From Cephalotus follicularis (lineage: Eukaryota > Streptophyta > Magnoliopsida > Oxalidales > Cephalotaceae), in assembly GCA_001972305.1 (NCBI GenBank), contig BDDD01000118.1, positions 394,060-458,059 on the forward strand: a DNA stretch of 64,000 nucleotides, given 5' to 3'. The notes under the pieces were generated by a model. The model was not told where the DNA came from and searched no databases. It saw only the letters and a list, made by a program, of their open reading frames with translations. Below are positions 10,557-21,924 of the stretch, in pieces (position 1 is the stretch's first letter; each line of letters begins with the position of its first letter). Made by a program: the position numbers and the translations under genes.

Positions 10557-10806
10557 TGTAACGCCCCGAATTTCATAAATAATTATTATGAAATTTGTGC
10601 GTGTACAGTCGTGATAAAATCGATAGAGCCCGGAGTAATAAAAAGGCATTACGCATTTAAGTCGTAATCGTGTTAGCTAAGACGGCTAATAAAACCTATT
10701 TTTAATGCACGACAATAAAGCCCGAATGTTTGCATTTTTATTGCGATTATTTTGGTGGTCGTTCGGATAATTTATGTTGCGATTTGCGGAAAAATCGGGA
10801 GCCGAA

Positions 10807-10835
10807 CCTTAGTATTTTACCAGAAAATACTAAGG
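10807..10835 (+). promoter_or_regulatory. LTR stem-loop (3' LTR copy)
   Basis: Same 12-bp stem and ACCAG loop as 4935-4963. Confidence 0.75.
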
Positions 10836-11354
10836 AGGAAGCAAAATAATAAAAGGAGGGAGGGAGAGACACGGACGCATCACGCGCCCGTGCAAGAAAG
10901 AGGCAGCGGCGCTCTGTGCGCCCGCGCTAGAGAGAGTGCAAGAGAGAGTGGGAGAGAGATCGGAGCAGAGGGAGAGAGAGCATGCCGGAGCCAGCCACCG
11001 GACCGGGAGAGCACGACGGTCAACCCAAGCACGCCACCGACCGGTAACCTCTCCCCCTTCCCCTCTTTTCTCTTCTTTTTTCTTCTTATGCCCGCCACTG
11101 TCGCGCCTCTTCCCGGAGTTTCCCGGCATCGTTAGCGTCGCGGATGGCGTGGGTTATGGTGTAGAAGGCCCGCTCTACCCATTTCGACCAACGGTGAGGC
11201 GTGATTCGGCCAGAAACAGCCGGAATCAGTTGACTGAGTTGACTCAGCGAGTCGACTCACTGTCGCCTGAGACCGCGCGTTTGGCGCCGAGTCTCGGCGA
11301 GTCACGGGCATAGATGTGTATAATTGGTGAATGTGTGGCATTTTTGGGTGGTGA

Positions 11355-11374
11355 CCGGACCTGTTGAGGTCCGG
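11355..11374 (+). promoter_or_regulatory. GTTG tetraloop hairpin (3' LTR copy)
   Basis: Same 8-bp stem as 5483-5502. Confidence 0.65.
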
Positions 11375-12471
11375 CAAGTTGACTCAGTGAGTCACAACTC
11401 ACTGCCGGCCGTGGCGCATCGTTCGGCACCGATTCCCGGCGAGTCGTGAGCGGTTCTGTGCAGACCGTTCAATGTGGAACCCGTTGATGGGTGTTTCGCA
11501 AGCTGAATGAATTGGCCTGAACCCGGCCGGCGTTTCGGTGACACAATGTTTTGTGTGTCGAGCATAACGGAATTGTGTTCTATGTGCAGTGTGCGAGTGG
11601 CAATTGGATTTGGCATTGAGGAATTGATCAATTGGCGACAATCGGGTTCGGTTCGACGGTTATTGAGAAAGGTTCGACAAATTGAACATGCGGCTTGACT
11701 TTGCTGCTATTGTTGTGATTCCTAACTTGGAATCAGAGGTAGGGGTAGTTGTAGGGAATTTATATATGAAGATTTGAGTTCAATCGTAATGAGTGTTCAT
11801 TTGATCAAATGCATGGATTATGAATTGTGTGATTCTGTTAGGGTTGCTATGAATAGTTAACTTGTAATGCATATTGCGTTTTACAATGATTGCAGATTGA
11901 ATGGTATGCGTTGTATGCTTTCAATTCTATTGGTCTTGTGACGTGTTGAAGGAACCATGTTTTGGTTCGCTTAACCGTCGACGCTTAGGAAAGAAGGGTC
12001 GACGCTATGGACCGTTATACAAAGAATGAGCTCTGTTTTCGCGATAAACATCGACGCCATGATTCGTTGTATGTGAGAATGGACACACGTAGCGTTGACG
12101 CCTGAGGTTCCTACCTCAAAGCATCGATGCCAAGGGAATAAGCGTTGACGCTAAGAGTTAAGCGGCGACGCTTAAGTGATTGGATTGAACATTGATGCCT
12201 AGAGTAGACGTTAACGGCTAAGAGAACTGATATAAACGTGGACGTGTAGAGTTAGGTGATGATGCCAGAAGAGTCTGTTCGCTTTTTGAGCATATGGTTA
12301 CTTGCATATTACTGTGGATTGGTCGAGCTTTCCTAGCTTTGTGTCGGTTAGCGTCGATGTGACTGTGGTTTGAAACGAGGTTTCAAAGGACTGTTACATA
12401 TTTTGAATAAATATGTTTTGAAAAGTACTTTATATTACATAAATTACTTGAAATGGATTGAAAGACTTTGA

Positions 12472-13142
12472 TGACTACTAAGCTCTGTTGAGTAAGTAGC
12501 CAAGACTGTGAATTGTTTTAAAAGGACTGATGTACATTTTGGAATGTATGGTTTACAAGTATTATATTTATTAATAATTACTTATAATGGATTGATTGAT
12601 CGTGGTTGGCTGCTAAGCTCTGTTGAGTAAGTAGTCAGGAACCTCCCTACTAAGCTCTGTTGAGTAAGTCGCCGGAGATTCCATATCGGTAGGTACTAAG
12701 CTCTGTTGAGTAAGTAGCTAGGGTTTCCCATAAAATGGTTGCTAAACTCTGTTGAGTAAGTAGCCAGGGACTCCCTTTTGGGTTACTAAGCTCTGTTGAG
12801 TAAGTAGCCAGGAACTCCACTACTAAGCTCTGTTGAGTAAGTAGTCGGAGATTCCATATACGGAAGCTACTAAGCTCTGTTGAGTAAGAAGCTAGGGTTT
12901 CCCATATAATGGATACTAAGCTCTGTTGAGTAAGTAGCCAGGGACTCCCTTTTGGGTTACTAAGCACTGTTGTGTAAGTAACCAGTTGCTAAGCACTATT
13001 GTGTAAGCAACTTGAATTGGATTGTTTGTCCGATGTGACTGATTGATTGTTGTGGCGGTTACTAAACGCAGAGCGGAAGTAACCGGGTTGCTAAACATAT
13101 AGTGGAAGTGACCGGGTGCTAAACACAGAGTGGAAGCATCCC
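12472..13142 (+). repeat. Tandem hairpin array in the 3' LTR
   Basis: Counterpart of 6597-7139 with additional units around 12780-12960. One unit has an 8-bp stem, CGGTTACT/AGTAACCG (13056-13085), where the 5' LTR unit has a 6-bp stem. Confidence 0.85.
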
Positions 13143-13851
13143 CGTTTAAAGTGTTGTCCTTTGTGGCATGATTGATCGATTGATGATTGATTGACTGAGT
13201 GATTGTTTGTCCGTTGTGACATGTTTGACTGTATCGGATTGTTTTGTCCGCCGTGACATGACTGTATTGGATGTGATTGTTTTTTTCCTCTGTGACATGT
13301 TTGATTGGATTGATGGGTCCGCAGTGACCTGATTGATAATTTTTATGGTTATAGCCACTTGGCATAGTCGTACCTTTTGGCCCGTATACATATATACGTA
13401 CATATATATATGTGTATACATATCGCGTATTGCATAATGGTGCATTCATTTCATGTCATTTATTATCGTTGTCCCCAAAGTGCATTTATATTTTCTCTAC
13501 TTAGCCGAGTGAGGACAAAGGCTAACCCCCTGCAATTTCAGATTGATTTCAGGTTGATGCAGCGGATTGTTACCGTTGATCTCCGTGGAGCGAATGAAGT
13601 TTTATGTTGTTTTCACTTTTGAGAAATGTTAATGGATCATTGTAACAAATGAATCAATGTATTGATGATGTTTATCGTTGTAGCATGTAGTATGGGATGC
13701 ATGTTACGTTATAATTCGGCTTATATTTAAATGCTTCCGTAAGTTGTTAATGGATATGGAAGGTTTTAAATTTATGGTAAATTGCATAAGCCAGATTTAA
13801 TTGTTGATTGCCACCACTATATATATGTCAGTTGTGAAACGGGGTGTGACA

Positions 13852-13914
13852 CATGGTTACTGCTACTAAGAGATTTGAAAGAGTAATAAGTCGTTTCCCA
13901 CAGACGGCGCCAAC
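13852..13914 (-). promoter_or_regulatory. Tat-lineage leader with primer binding site
   Basis: Leader of the interrupted Tat-lineage element between its 5' LTR and gag start. On the minus strand 13912-13895 reads TGGCGCCGTCTGTGGGAA, two bases after the LTR end. This primer site is typical of Tat/Ogre-type elements (tRNA-Arg in described Ogre elements; I have not matched a tRNA here). 13852-13856 is also the right CATGG duplication. Confidence 0.85.
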
Positions 13915-14140
13915 TGTTGATGCAAGAATCTAGTTACTTGATCAACACTAAATTTGATGACGAGATCCCTTCTCGTAAAAGCCTGCAAAACACGTGTAGG
14001 CAGAAGAGAGACTTCGTGGACATCATCCGATAGCTAAGTCAGTGCATGTAATAGCTGCTCTAGAGAGTTAGGATTCGAACCTCGACCTTTAGTGAAAAGT
14101 TGACATTTATAACTAGTTGGTAGGGTTACCTTGCAGTTTA
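13915..14140 (-). mobile_element. 5' LTR portion of the Tat-lineage element
   Basis: Begins on the plus strand TGTTGATGCAAG, so on the minus strand it ends CTTGCATCAACA directly before the primer site. It is at most 226 bp here and is probably cut off by the copia LTR that begins at 14141. Confidence 0.65.
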
Positions 14141-14917
14141 TGGGAATTGTATATCATACCCATAATCCAGATTCGGACCAAGGGTGTTACAATGTAGAAC
14201 AACAAATTTTCTAAACATAATGTAGCGGAAGAAAAACTTTAACACCATAAAACAAGGTCCAAAACAGGGAATCCGCAGGTTAAGGATCACCACATCATAA
14301 ACATAATTTAATTGGCATCACCAATTCATGCAATGGTGACATTCAAACATGGCAACATAGAGGGAGACAAGGAGTTCATACTATATGGTGATGGCTCCTT
14401 CGTTCTTTGCCGGTTCACGCTTGCGTAGACTCCCTCAGAGTTCTCTTCCAAGTCAAGCTCTTACTGCTTCAAGCAACAGGCTCCTCGGGCTAACAAGAAA
14501 GACAGTCACTGTTTTGTTCCCTCTCACTCTCAAAGCTCACAAAGAGAAGATTGGAATTAACCAATTGTTAATAGCAATCCACCCTAGATAAGCAACAAAC
14601 TTGGTGAAGAAATCTAAGAAGGGATTTGCTTAGTGTAAGTGGTTCTTTTGACCTCAAACTTGCCCAGAAAAGCTCTGCCAAAAGACCCGCATGATGCCTT
14701 GGTCATTTCCTCTGGTTTTATGCCAACTTCTTTTTCACTCACTCTCACGTTGCACTCACTCCACCATGAAGTGATCATGCTGCTTCCATTAAGGAATCAT
14801 GAAACCATGATCCCAACGTGTTCCCCATCATGCTCAGATGGGAGAAAATCGCTGGGAGTGGGAGAGAGAAAATGTGCGCACGTCTTGGGTATGATTAGGG
14901 CCCCATGTTGCACACAA

Positions 14918-15045
14918 AGCATCGACACTTTCTACAAAGGCGTTGACGCTTTGACATAGTTTAGCGTTAACGCTTACACCAAGGGCGTTGACTCTTTGAG
15001 CATGGTTTGGCGTCGACGCTTACACCAAGAGCGTCGACGCTTTAA
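14918..15045 (-). repeat. Cluster of GCGTCGACGCTT palindromes in a copia LTR
   Basis: Six motifs: ATCGACACTTT, GCGTTGACGCTT, AGCGTTAACGCTT, GCGTTGACTCTT, GCGTCGACGCTT, AGCGTCGACGCTT. It is the same theme as in the gypsy-derived LTR at 6100-6370, though the LTRs are otherwise unrelated. Confidence 0.85.
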
Positions 15046-15851
15046 AATCATATAGGCATATTCACATGTCTACAATGAGTCCAACTCATTCTTGTATGAC
15101 ACATGTTTACTTCTCCAAGAAGTTAACCACTACATCATATGAATAGGTCCTACCCATTCAAGTGATGTTGCATATCCACCCAACCGATCTTTGATTTTAT
15201 AAATTTCACCAAGACTTAAATATGTCCAACAGATTTATGAAAAAATCATTATCGGACAGGGACCCTTTAAAATCTTGGTTAGAATCGGTGGTGTTAATAA
15301 ATTACTGAAATACCCCTAGGGTTCGGTTAAGCCACTCTAAATGGTCCCATACCTATTTAAATGCTCCTGAACTAATATCCAATATTATCCAGATGAAAAA
15401 TTAATCTAATTAATTTTCTCATAATTTATTACACACCGCCGTAATGCAAGACTTTCTAAGTTGTCAGTTTGCGTGCACTATAATCCCTTGTCATACTTAG
15501 CCCCGATTGAGGACTAGAGTAAGGATACGTTTCAACCTTAGATTATACCTCAATACCTAAAATATCTGATCATCACTAGGACCTTTGGTAGACTCTTCGG
15601 AAATCTAATTTCCAGTCCACCTCAACCTTGGCGAAGGATTTCATAAGTCCATAGTACAATCAGATCATGATAGAGCCGATCACCTTCGCTCAGGTGTGAC
15701 AATTCCATATTGCGGACTCGCTTACATTCGTATACATTCAATCATACCTAAAGACCACCCGATTTCCAGCCTCGCGCAAGAACTGGGTAAGGTGGAGATC
15801 AAAGTATAACCGTCTCCATACAATATAGAGCAGTCGCTCAGGGGATCAAAC

Positions 15852-16930
15852 TGTTGGAACCTTATGGCGATTTAAACAATAAAATATCTAGATGCATAAA
15901 ACCCTAATATATATATTGTGTTATCATCTCATGAATATCTAGCCATATGATTCATACACAGGATCTTTTCAGCATACATATACAGTTATATATATATATA
16001 AGGAGGAGCAGGCGGAATTACTCACATTAATGGAGCGGCTCCTTCCTTCTTCCTTTGAGTCTTCTTGCTTCCAAAAGCGTAGGTTCCTTGTTTCTATGAA
16101 ACGGTTCTAGCCTCCAAGTGTAGAAGGCCTCCAAGGTATCCATACCAAGCCTCAATTTCCAACACCGGTTTCTCAAACCTTCAACTCTTGATTGTGTTCT
16201 TGAGAGAGAAAAGAGAGAAGACTCCAAAAGAACACAAAAACATGTACATTATACAGGCGCTTAATCGCTAACGAAAATCATCCTAAGCATAATCTTCTTT
16301 TACTAGAAGCAATGGATTCATTGTTGCCAGTTCACATGCCTCCATACATAAGTGTACCATGTCCAACTAATGCCTGTATACGCTTCATAGAATATGTATT
16401 TAAGAATCATCAAAACACAGCACCTTATGCACAAGACATCCAGTGACGGCTCATGTCCAAGGACCACATGCACTGCTGTAAAACTAGAATTCTATCTGAC
16501 ATGTAAGTAAAATTCCATACAGATATTCTATCAACAATCACCTTCAGTGAACTCAAGAAACGAGCACTCATGTAGTTGTCATAGCATCATCCATGGGAGT
16601 GAGTGTGAGATCAGTCACTCTCTGCTTACCGATCTGACAGTATGTGCCGGTCTATCCGGATTGATCATGCCCTGAGTGTTATTCCTATGACCAGGAAGAT
16701 TCGAAAGAAAGTATACCGAGCTTCCAATTCTCACATCACGATCTCATCATGAACTTGGTTCTCTAACTGTATTCCAGGACATTCATTTACAATTTAATTA
16801 AGCATGTATTAATGAAACAAACTCATAGCCATTGATAAAACATAAACATATTTATTGAATTTATAAATCGTTTATACAAGATATAGTAAATACAAGCTCA
16901 ACACTGGCTCACGGCACTTTATCTCTAACA
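15852..16930 (-). mobile_element. Solo LTR inside the copia LTR
   Basis: A 1079-bp insert from TGTTGGAACC to TCTCTAACA that is absent from the homologous LTRs at 29397-31545 and 50243-52279. Flanks are CAAAC and CAGAT; the empty site in copia C reads CAGAC, so each flank differs from it by one transition, as for an aged 5-bp target duplication. No coding region or primer site is seen inside. Confidence 0.75.
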
Positions 16931-17460
16931 CAGATGAGTTAAAAAACTTGCTAAATGACTAGCACTTATACACAACCACAACAAGTAGGAGTCACTACTG
17001 ACACGGGAATAGCAACTATCCTAATAGTGTCTCCTACACGGGTCCAGTTTAGCGTACACTCTCCCAGCGTGCACCCCGTATTTTCCCTAGTGTCCCAACA
17101 CAGATGGTAGTGAGAGAATACATCCTCCAATTCCAAAAGTAGGCAACATACGCGCAAGTCTATTCGGTTCACTAATGCCCACAAAGTGAACCTATGACTT
17201 GGAACTAATTCGACATAAGGAATAAGGTAGCCAATCTCACTGCCTCCATGCTTTCCATCCAACCTCATGTCAGGGCATCACAAGCGTAAGTAGATTTATA
17301 ATAACTACTTCAATTATATGATAAAACACAAGTGATATTGCCGTATAAAATTATAAACAAAGTAGCATGTGTCATATATCAGGAGTAAGATGTTTTATAT
17401 ACATGGATAGATACAATACGAAAACCCATCCAATGGCTTGTTGGGTCATCCTATCTAACA

Positions 17461-17473
17461 ATCTCCCACTTGA
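17461..17473 (-). promoter_or_regulatory. Polypurine tract of copia element 1
   Basis: On the minus strand TCAAGTGGGAGAT directly before the TGTTAGATAG start of the LTR. The identical arrangement is at 52280-52292. Confidence 0.85.
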
Positions 17474-18020
17474 CCCTCAAGCCATGAACTCCTATAGCCT
17501 AGACCCATCATCCCACAATGATGCTCCAAAGCCTTGGTGCCCATTGCCTTAGTCAGTGGAACTGCTGTGTTCTCCTCTGAGGAGACCCTTTCAAGCAAAA
17601 TATCTCCCCTACAAATAATCTCCTGGATCAAATGAGATCGCCTCTCGATGTGTTTGGATCACTGGTGAGACCGTGGTTCCTTGGCTTGTGCTGCAGCCCC
17701 ATTATTATCACAGTATATTACAACCGGACTGCTAATGGAAGGAACAACCCCGAGTTCAGTAATGAACTTGCGCATCCATACACCATCCTTGGCGGCATCT
17801 CAGGCTGCTATGTACTCGGCTTCTGTTGTAGACTCTGCTATAGTCCCTTGTTTTGAACTGCGCCAGCTCACAGCTCCTCCATTAAGTACAAAAACATATA
17901 TGGAGACAGATTTGTGATCATCAGGATCACTATCAAAACTGGAGTGGATATAACCCTCGAATTTTAATTCACTATCCTTTCCATAGATCAAGAAGATATC
18001 CAGAGTCCTTCTTGTCAGAA
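17474..18020 (-). pseudogene. Copia RNase H C-terminal end, broken
   Basis: On the minus strand this is the 3' end of Ty1/copia pol. It reads SSFDSDPDDHKSVSIYVFVL, NGGAVSWRSSKQ, then [10 protein letters not shown], a stop, DAAKDGVWMRKFITELGVVP, IYCDNNGAAAQAKEPRSHQ, a stop, then SKHIERRSHLIQEII. Acidic residues of the RNase H site (SD, EAE, YCDN) are visible. Two stops interrupt it. Homology ends near 18020, so RT, integrase, protease and gag are missing. It is the same family as copia D at 52280-53165. Confidence 0.85.
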
Positions 18021-19370
18021 ACCCGGGAGGGATCCCGGTCGATTTTAGGTCTAGGATGTCAATTTGTATAATTTTAATTTTTCAAAAGCACCAAGACAGT
18101 AAGTCAAGGTTGACACTTGCATCTTAGTACCACAATAAAAAGCCAAGGATCTCCGTTTAATTAGTAATCGAACTAAAACATGAATGATCATGCACATAAA
18201 GATAAACCGAACACACGTCGGTAAACAAAAAAAGCATAAGGGAAGCAACCACACCAACGTTGGAGGCTTCACCACTTTACCGCTACGCGATTGTAGCAAA
18301 CTCATCCCATCACCGGACCGCTGCCGGATTCTGGCCAACCTGTCAGAACGCCGACCAAGACACCAATGGCCTCCAAATACGCTGATCTATCCATACTCGG
18401 CTGAGACACAATGAGAAGCACCCCGGAACGCCCTGACGCAGCCGACAGCGACTGTGACTCGCTGAGTCAACTCAGCGAGTTTCGATTCAACATCGCCACG
18501 GACCGGCCTCACCATATCCGAACCCCAAGAAGCCGATCTACACCATGGTGGGGGAGACTAGCTGTGACTCCACATGGAACGGGCGGTCACAACGAATCGG
18601 TGAGTCAGACTCACAGAGTTGACTTGCTCAACTAAACCCGGGTCGGCCACTTCAGCCTCGGGCCATAGAAGCCTCGATCTCAGCACCTACACCCAAGACC
18701 CGCCATGACTCAGCGAGGAACGCCAAGTCACAACGACCGACGAGTCGACTCGACAGATTTGATTCAACAAACGCAAACCAGCCAAAAAAAGATCAAAAAA
18801 CACAAAACAAAGATCAAAATGGATAGAGCCATTGATTGGCTCCACCCATGGTGATCGATGGAGGCGGAAAGAGACGCCAGGAGTAAGAACAACAAAAAAT
18901 GGCAACTGCTGTGAGGGAGAGAAAGAAGGAGAAAATGGGAGAGAGAGAGAGGGAAGGAGGCGTACCAAGGAAGGATGGATACCACCAAACCGACAACCGC
19001 CGTGAAGCCCCGATCTTCTTTTCCTACCGTAAAGCGCCCCTACGCAGTGCGCACGCATAGCCGGCTCTCTCTCCTCTTTTGGTGCATGAGCCCGGCGCAA
19101 AAAAGAAAAAAAAATTGGCTTAATTAAAATGCTTGTCAAAAAACTTTCTCCTTATATCATTTAAAATCTCTTTCAATTTTTTTGACTTTCTCTCCTTTTA
19201 ATTTTATAAAAATGTCTCTCACATTTTTAATAAAATTCAAACATGCTCCCGCTAAAAAACTCTTTATATATCAAGATGACAATTAGTGGAATGAGAAACA
19301 AACCACTAATATCAAAATAGTATATACTATTGAAAAACTAGATTTACCACCAAGCGAGCATGTGTGCAGC
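18021..19370 (-). mobile_element. LTR-like fragment, probably gypsy, minus orientation
   Basis: No coding domain. Read on the minus strand it shows the layout of the long LTRs here: an AT-rich part (19140-19370), then a short-ORF leader with CT-rich tracts (18880-19090), then several GACTCAGCGAGT and GAGTCGACTC-type words (18450-18760). It lacks recognisable TG/CA ends and a target duplication. The long minus-strand frame at 18687-19139 is a low-complexity leader frame with no domain. Confidence 0.45.
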
Positions 19371-20519
19371 ATGCGTCACTTTTTCAATGATTGGACAGGA
19401 CCCGAAAGCCCGGTGGAATTCTGGTACGATGATAAATTTTCCAGAACGTCCAGAAGTTCTGGTACGACTATCCAGCCAATAGCCTTGGTGTGATCTATAA
19501 TCACCCCCGAATCCGTGGACCAAAACGTAGCACGTCTATCATTCGCTAACCGGTTCCCGAATGCTTTATCACTCTCATCGGTTTGTGTGCCACGTATCCT
19601 TCGTCATCTCGGCTCCGACCGTGGACTAGGATTTTGATTAATGTCACTCCTAGGTAAAACCGTGATAACTATAATTCTATGAACGCACTGAGACTATGGG
19701 AGATATCCCAGGAAACCTATCGTTCCCAGTCCCCCAGTGCCCTGCCGGGACTTTAAGTCTTCAACGGTCACAGATGTTATAGAGCCTGTAACCCTCAACA
19801 TGGGTGTGACGATCCCATCTTGCGAACTCACCCATACATCTCAATGCAGCTCCCACAAGGCCCAAAGATAAACCTTTTCCCAGCACGTGGCTAGTGTTGG
19901 GGAAGGCAGAAATCAAAGCCAAACAGTTACTAAACAACGTATGCCAACCGTTCAGGTCTAAAGATACAACGTAAATCACGTATGATCAACTAGTCCTCTT
20001 TGACTAAGCACTACCGTGACAATAGGAACTCTATTGACAGAGGTGTTGACTCTCCAAATGGATAACCTATGGTGGTTCGATTCAGTGTCGTGCCTCTGCA
20101 CGCACCCCGCATCAACTTTAGGCTTAAACCCAAATGGCAATGAGATCATCCATCCCCCTTTACCATTTAGAGCAAGCATAACACAGAAAGTCTTTGCAGT
20201 TCATCAATTTGCCTAAAAGAATGAACCTATGACTTGGAACTTTTGTCACAAGGGAGTAAGGATCTCATTCTCATAACCTCTCAGGCACGAGATCCAACCC
20301 TTTACGGACAGGACGCTATATGTGTATTCAGTTGACATGGTGATCAACTAATCCGTAGAGACGCTATGGGATAATAAATATAGCAAATTGCCAATCTTTA
20401 TTAAATATGCACAATAGAACACGAATGAAACTAAGAATGTACGTTTCAAGAGTGTGTCATATGTAAAGTACATATGTCTGCAGCCTCCTCGTGGCTTGTA
20501 GGGACACCCTAATCTAACA
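19371..20519 (-). mobile_element. 3' LTR remnant of old copia element E
   Basis: Distantly similar to the other copia LTRs (shared words such as GGTGTGACGATCCCAT and CTATGACTTGGAACT). On the minus strand it starts TGTTAGATTAGGGTGTCC at 20519, and a degenerate purine tract follows on the plus side (20520-20535). The left boundary is uncertain. Confidence 0.6.
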
Positions 20520-21924
20520 ATGTCCCACTTGGCCCTCCAGCCATGAAGACCTTCAGCCTAATCATATCGCACTCTAGCACTGCTCATGGCCTTGGTCAGT
20601 GGGTCTGTAAGTTCGCTTCCCGCGCAACACTCTCTATGGTGACATCTACTCTTATGATGTCTCCTATATTTCCTCAATAACATCTCTTTCGAAACGTTAC
20701 ATCTATGATTTCCACGATCAAATGATACCGTTGATGTATATGTTTGGGCGGTAATGAGAGCCGGGTTCCAGGGTTTTGCGAAGCCCCATCGTCGTCCTTA
20801 TCGTGCACAACTGGAAAACGATGGGTGGAACCACATAAAGTTCCATAATGAACTTCTGTAGCCAAACCAGCTACCATAACTGATATCATAGGTTGCAACA
20901 TACTTTCATTCTCTGGTGGAGTTTGCAGTCCTCGACTGCCACAAACTCCTCCCACACACACAGCACTTCCATTTAGGACCAACAGATATCCTGAAATGGA
21001 TTTGTGATCATCCGGATCACAATTGAAACTAGAATTAAGCTAACTCTTACGTCTCAATTCACTATCTTCTCCATGTGTCAAGAAATAATCCTGAGTCTTT
21101 CACATACATTAAGTCCTCTTGACAATGTCCCAATGTAACATCACAGGGATTGGGCTGAAATCAACTAGCCAAACCCTTAGGCATATCGACATCAGGCCTA
21201 GTATGAAGTATGGCATACATGATGGAGTCTATTGTCGAAGCATAAGGTTGCCAATTCATGCGTGTCCTCTCCTCATAAGTCTTAGAAGACATCCTCTTGG
21301 AAAGGTGAATTCCTTGGCTAATTGGCAGTAAGCCATATATGGAATTCATTTCCATAGTATTTCAGCTACCCGCTGATGTACTGGCTTTGGGAATGCCAAA
21401 ACAACCTACTTGATCTATCTCTTATATATCTTCATTCTTAAAACGTAGGAAGCCCTTCCCAAATCCTTTACGGAGAAGTTCTTGCTTAACTGTAGTTCAA
21501 CATACCTACAACATCCTCTATATGTAGTACGTTTTCTACATACAGTGCCAAGAAAGTGATTTCAGGGTTATCCTGTTTCCGGTAGACATTAGGCTTATCC
21601 ATATATTTGATGAAATCAAAATGGATATTTCAGCTACAGGATGCTTGCTTAAAGTCATAGACCTTCGGTGCCTGCACCTCTCGGGCGAATGCTCCTCGGA
21701 TGTAAACCCCTCGGGTTTGGGACATAAATATGTCCTCTTCAAGATAGTCACTCTTGCAGACTGTCTTAACATCCATTTGCCATAACTCATTATCACAATG
21801 AGTAGCAATAGCAAGCACAATCCGAATGGACTAAAGCATTGCAACTGGCGAGAAAGTTTCGGTATAATCAACCTCTTCTCTTAGTTATACCCTTTCGCGA
21901 CCAATTGCTCTTTAAAGGTACTAA
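20520..21924 (-). pseudogene. Copia E RT and RNase H, heavily decayed
   Basis: Minus-strand Ty1/copia pol. Near 21810-21640 it reads LWQMDVKTVCKSDYLEEDIF (family: QMDVKTAFLNG.LEE). Near 21355-21160 it has SQGIHLSKRMSSKTYEERTR and SIMYAILHTRPDV. Near 20990-20680 an RNase H end has KHIHQRYHLIVEIIDV. Many frame changes. It continues upstream at 24992, because a solo LTR was inserted after LVAKGY (near 21905). Confidence 0.75.

Larger units (their letters stand above)
4685..13851 (+). mobile_element. Complete non-autonomous long-LTR retrotransposon (LARD-like, Tekay-derived)
   Basis: Complete in structure: two LTRs of 3155 and 3295 bp (TGTAAC...TGTGACA), a primer site next to the 5' LTR, a purine tract next to the 3' LTR, and a perfect 5-bp target duplication. 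The 2.7 kb interior codes only for a decayed gag N-terminus like that of Tekay-type elements A and B. It therefore must have been copied with proteins supplied by a relative. This fits the class called large retrotransposon derivatives, although those are usually defined by non-coding interiors. The LTRs are very similar, mostly differing by transitions and repeat number, which suggests a fairly recent insertion. It split the Tat-lineage gag. Confidence 0.9.
10557..13851 (+). mobile_element. 3' LTR of the LARD-like element
   Basis: Nearly identical to 4685-7839 over its first 1.2 kb and clearly homologous throughout. It is 140 bp longer, explained mainly by extra hairpin units at 12472-13142. 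It ends GGGGTGTGACA followed by CATGG. Confidence 0.92.
14141..17460 (-). mobile_element. 3' LTR of minus-strand copia element 1
   Basis: Homologous, in reverse orientation, to the 2149-bp LTR of copia C (29397-31545). On the minus strand it starts TGTTAGATAGGATGACCC at 17460. Removing the inserted solo LTR and its duplicated target leaves about 2.2 kb, the expected length. The left edge (about 14141) was set by alignment and could be off by some tens of bases. It contains a GCGTCGACGC cluster at 14918-15045. Confidence 0.8.

Noticed and set aside
14069..14090. AGGATTCGAACCTCGAC, like a tRNA B box or T-arm
   Set aside because: No A box, acceptor stem or anticodon arm is visible around it, and it lies in a Tat LTR. 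A similar isolated GGATTCGAACA at 27668 was rejected for the same reason.
18687..19139. 150-residue minus-strand frame
   Set aside because: Low-complexity, leader-like composition with no recognisable domain or supported start.
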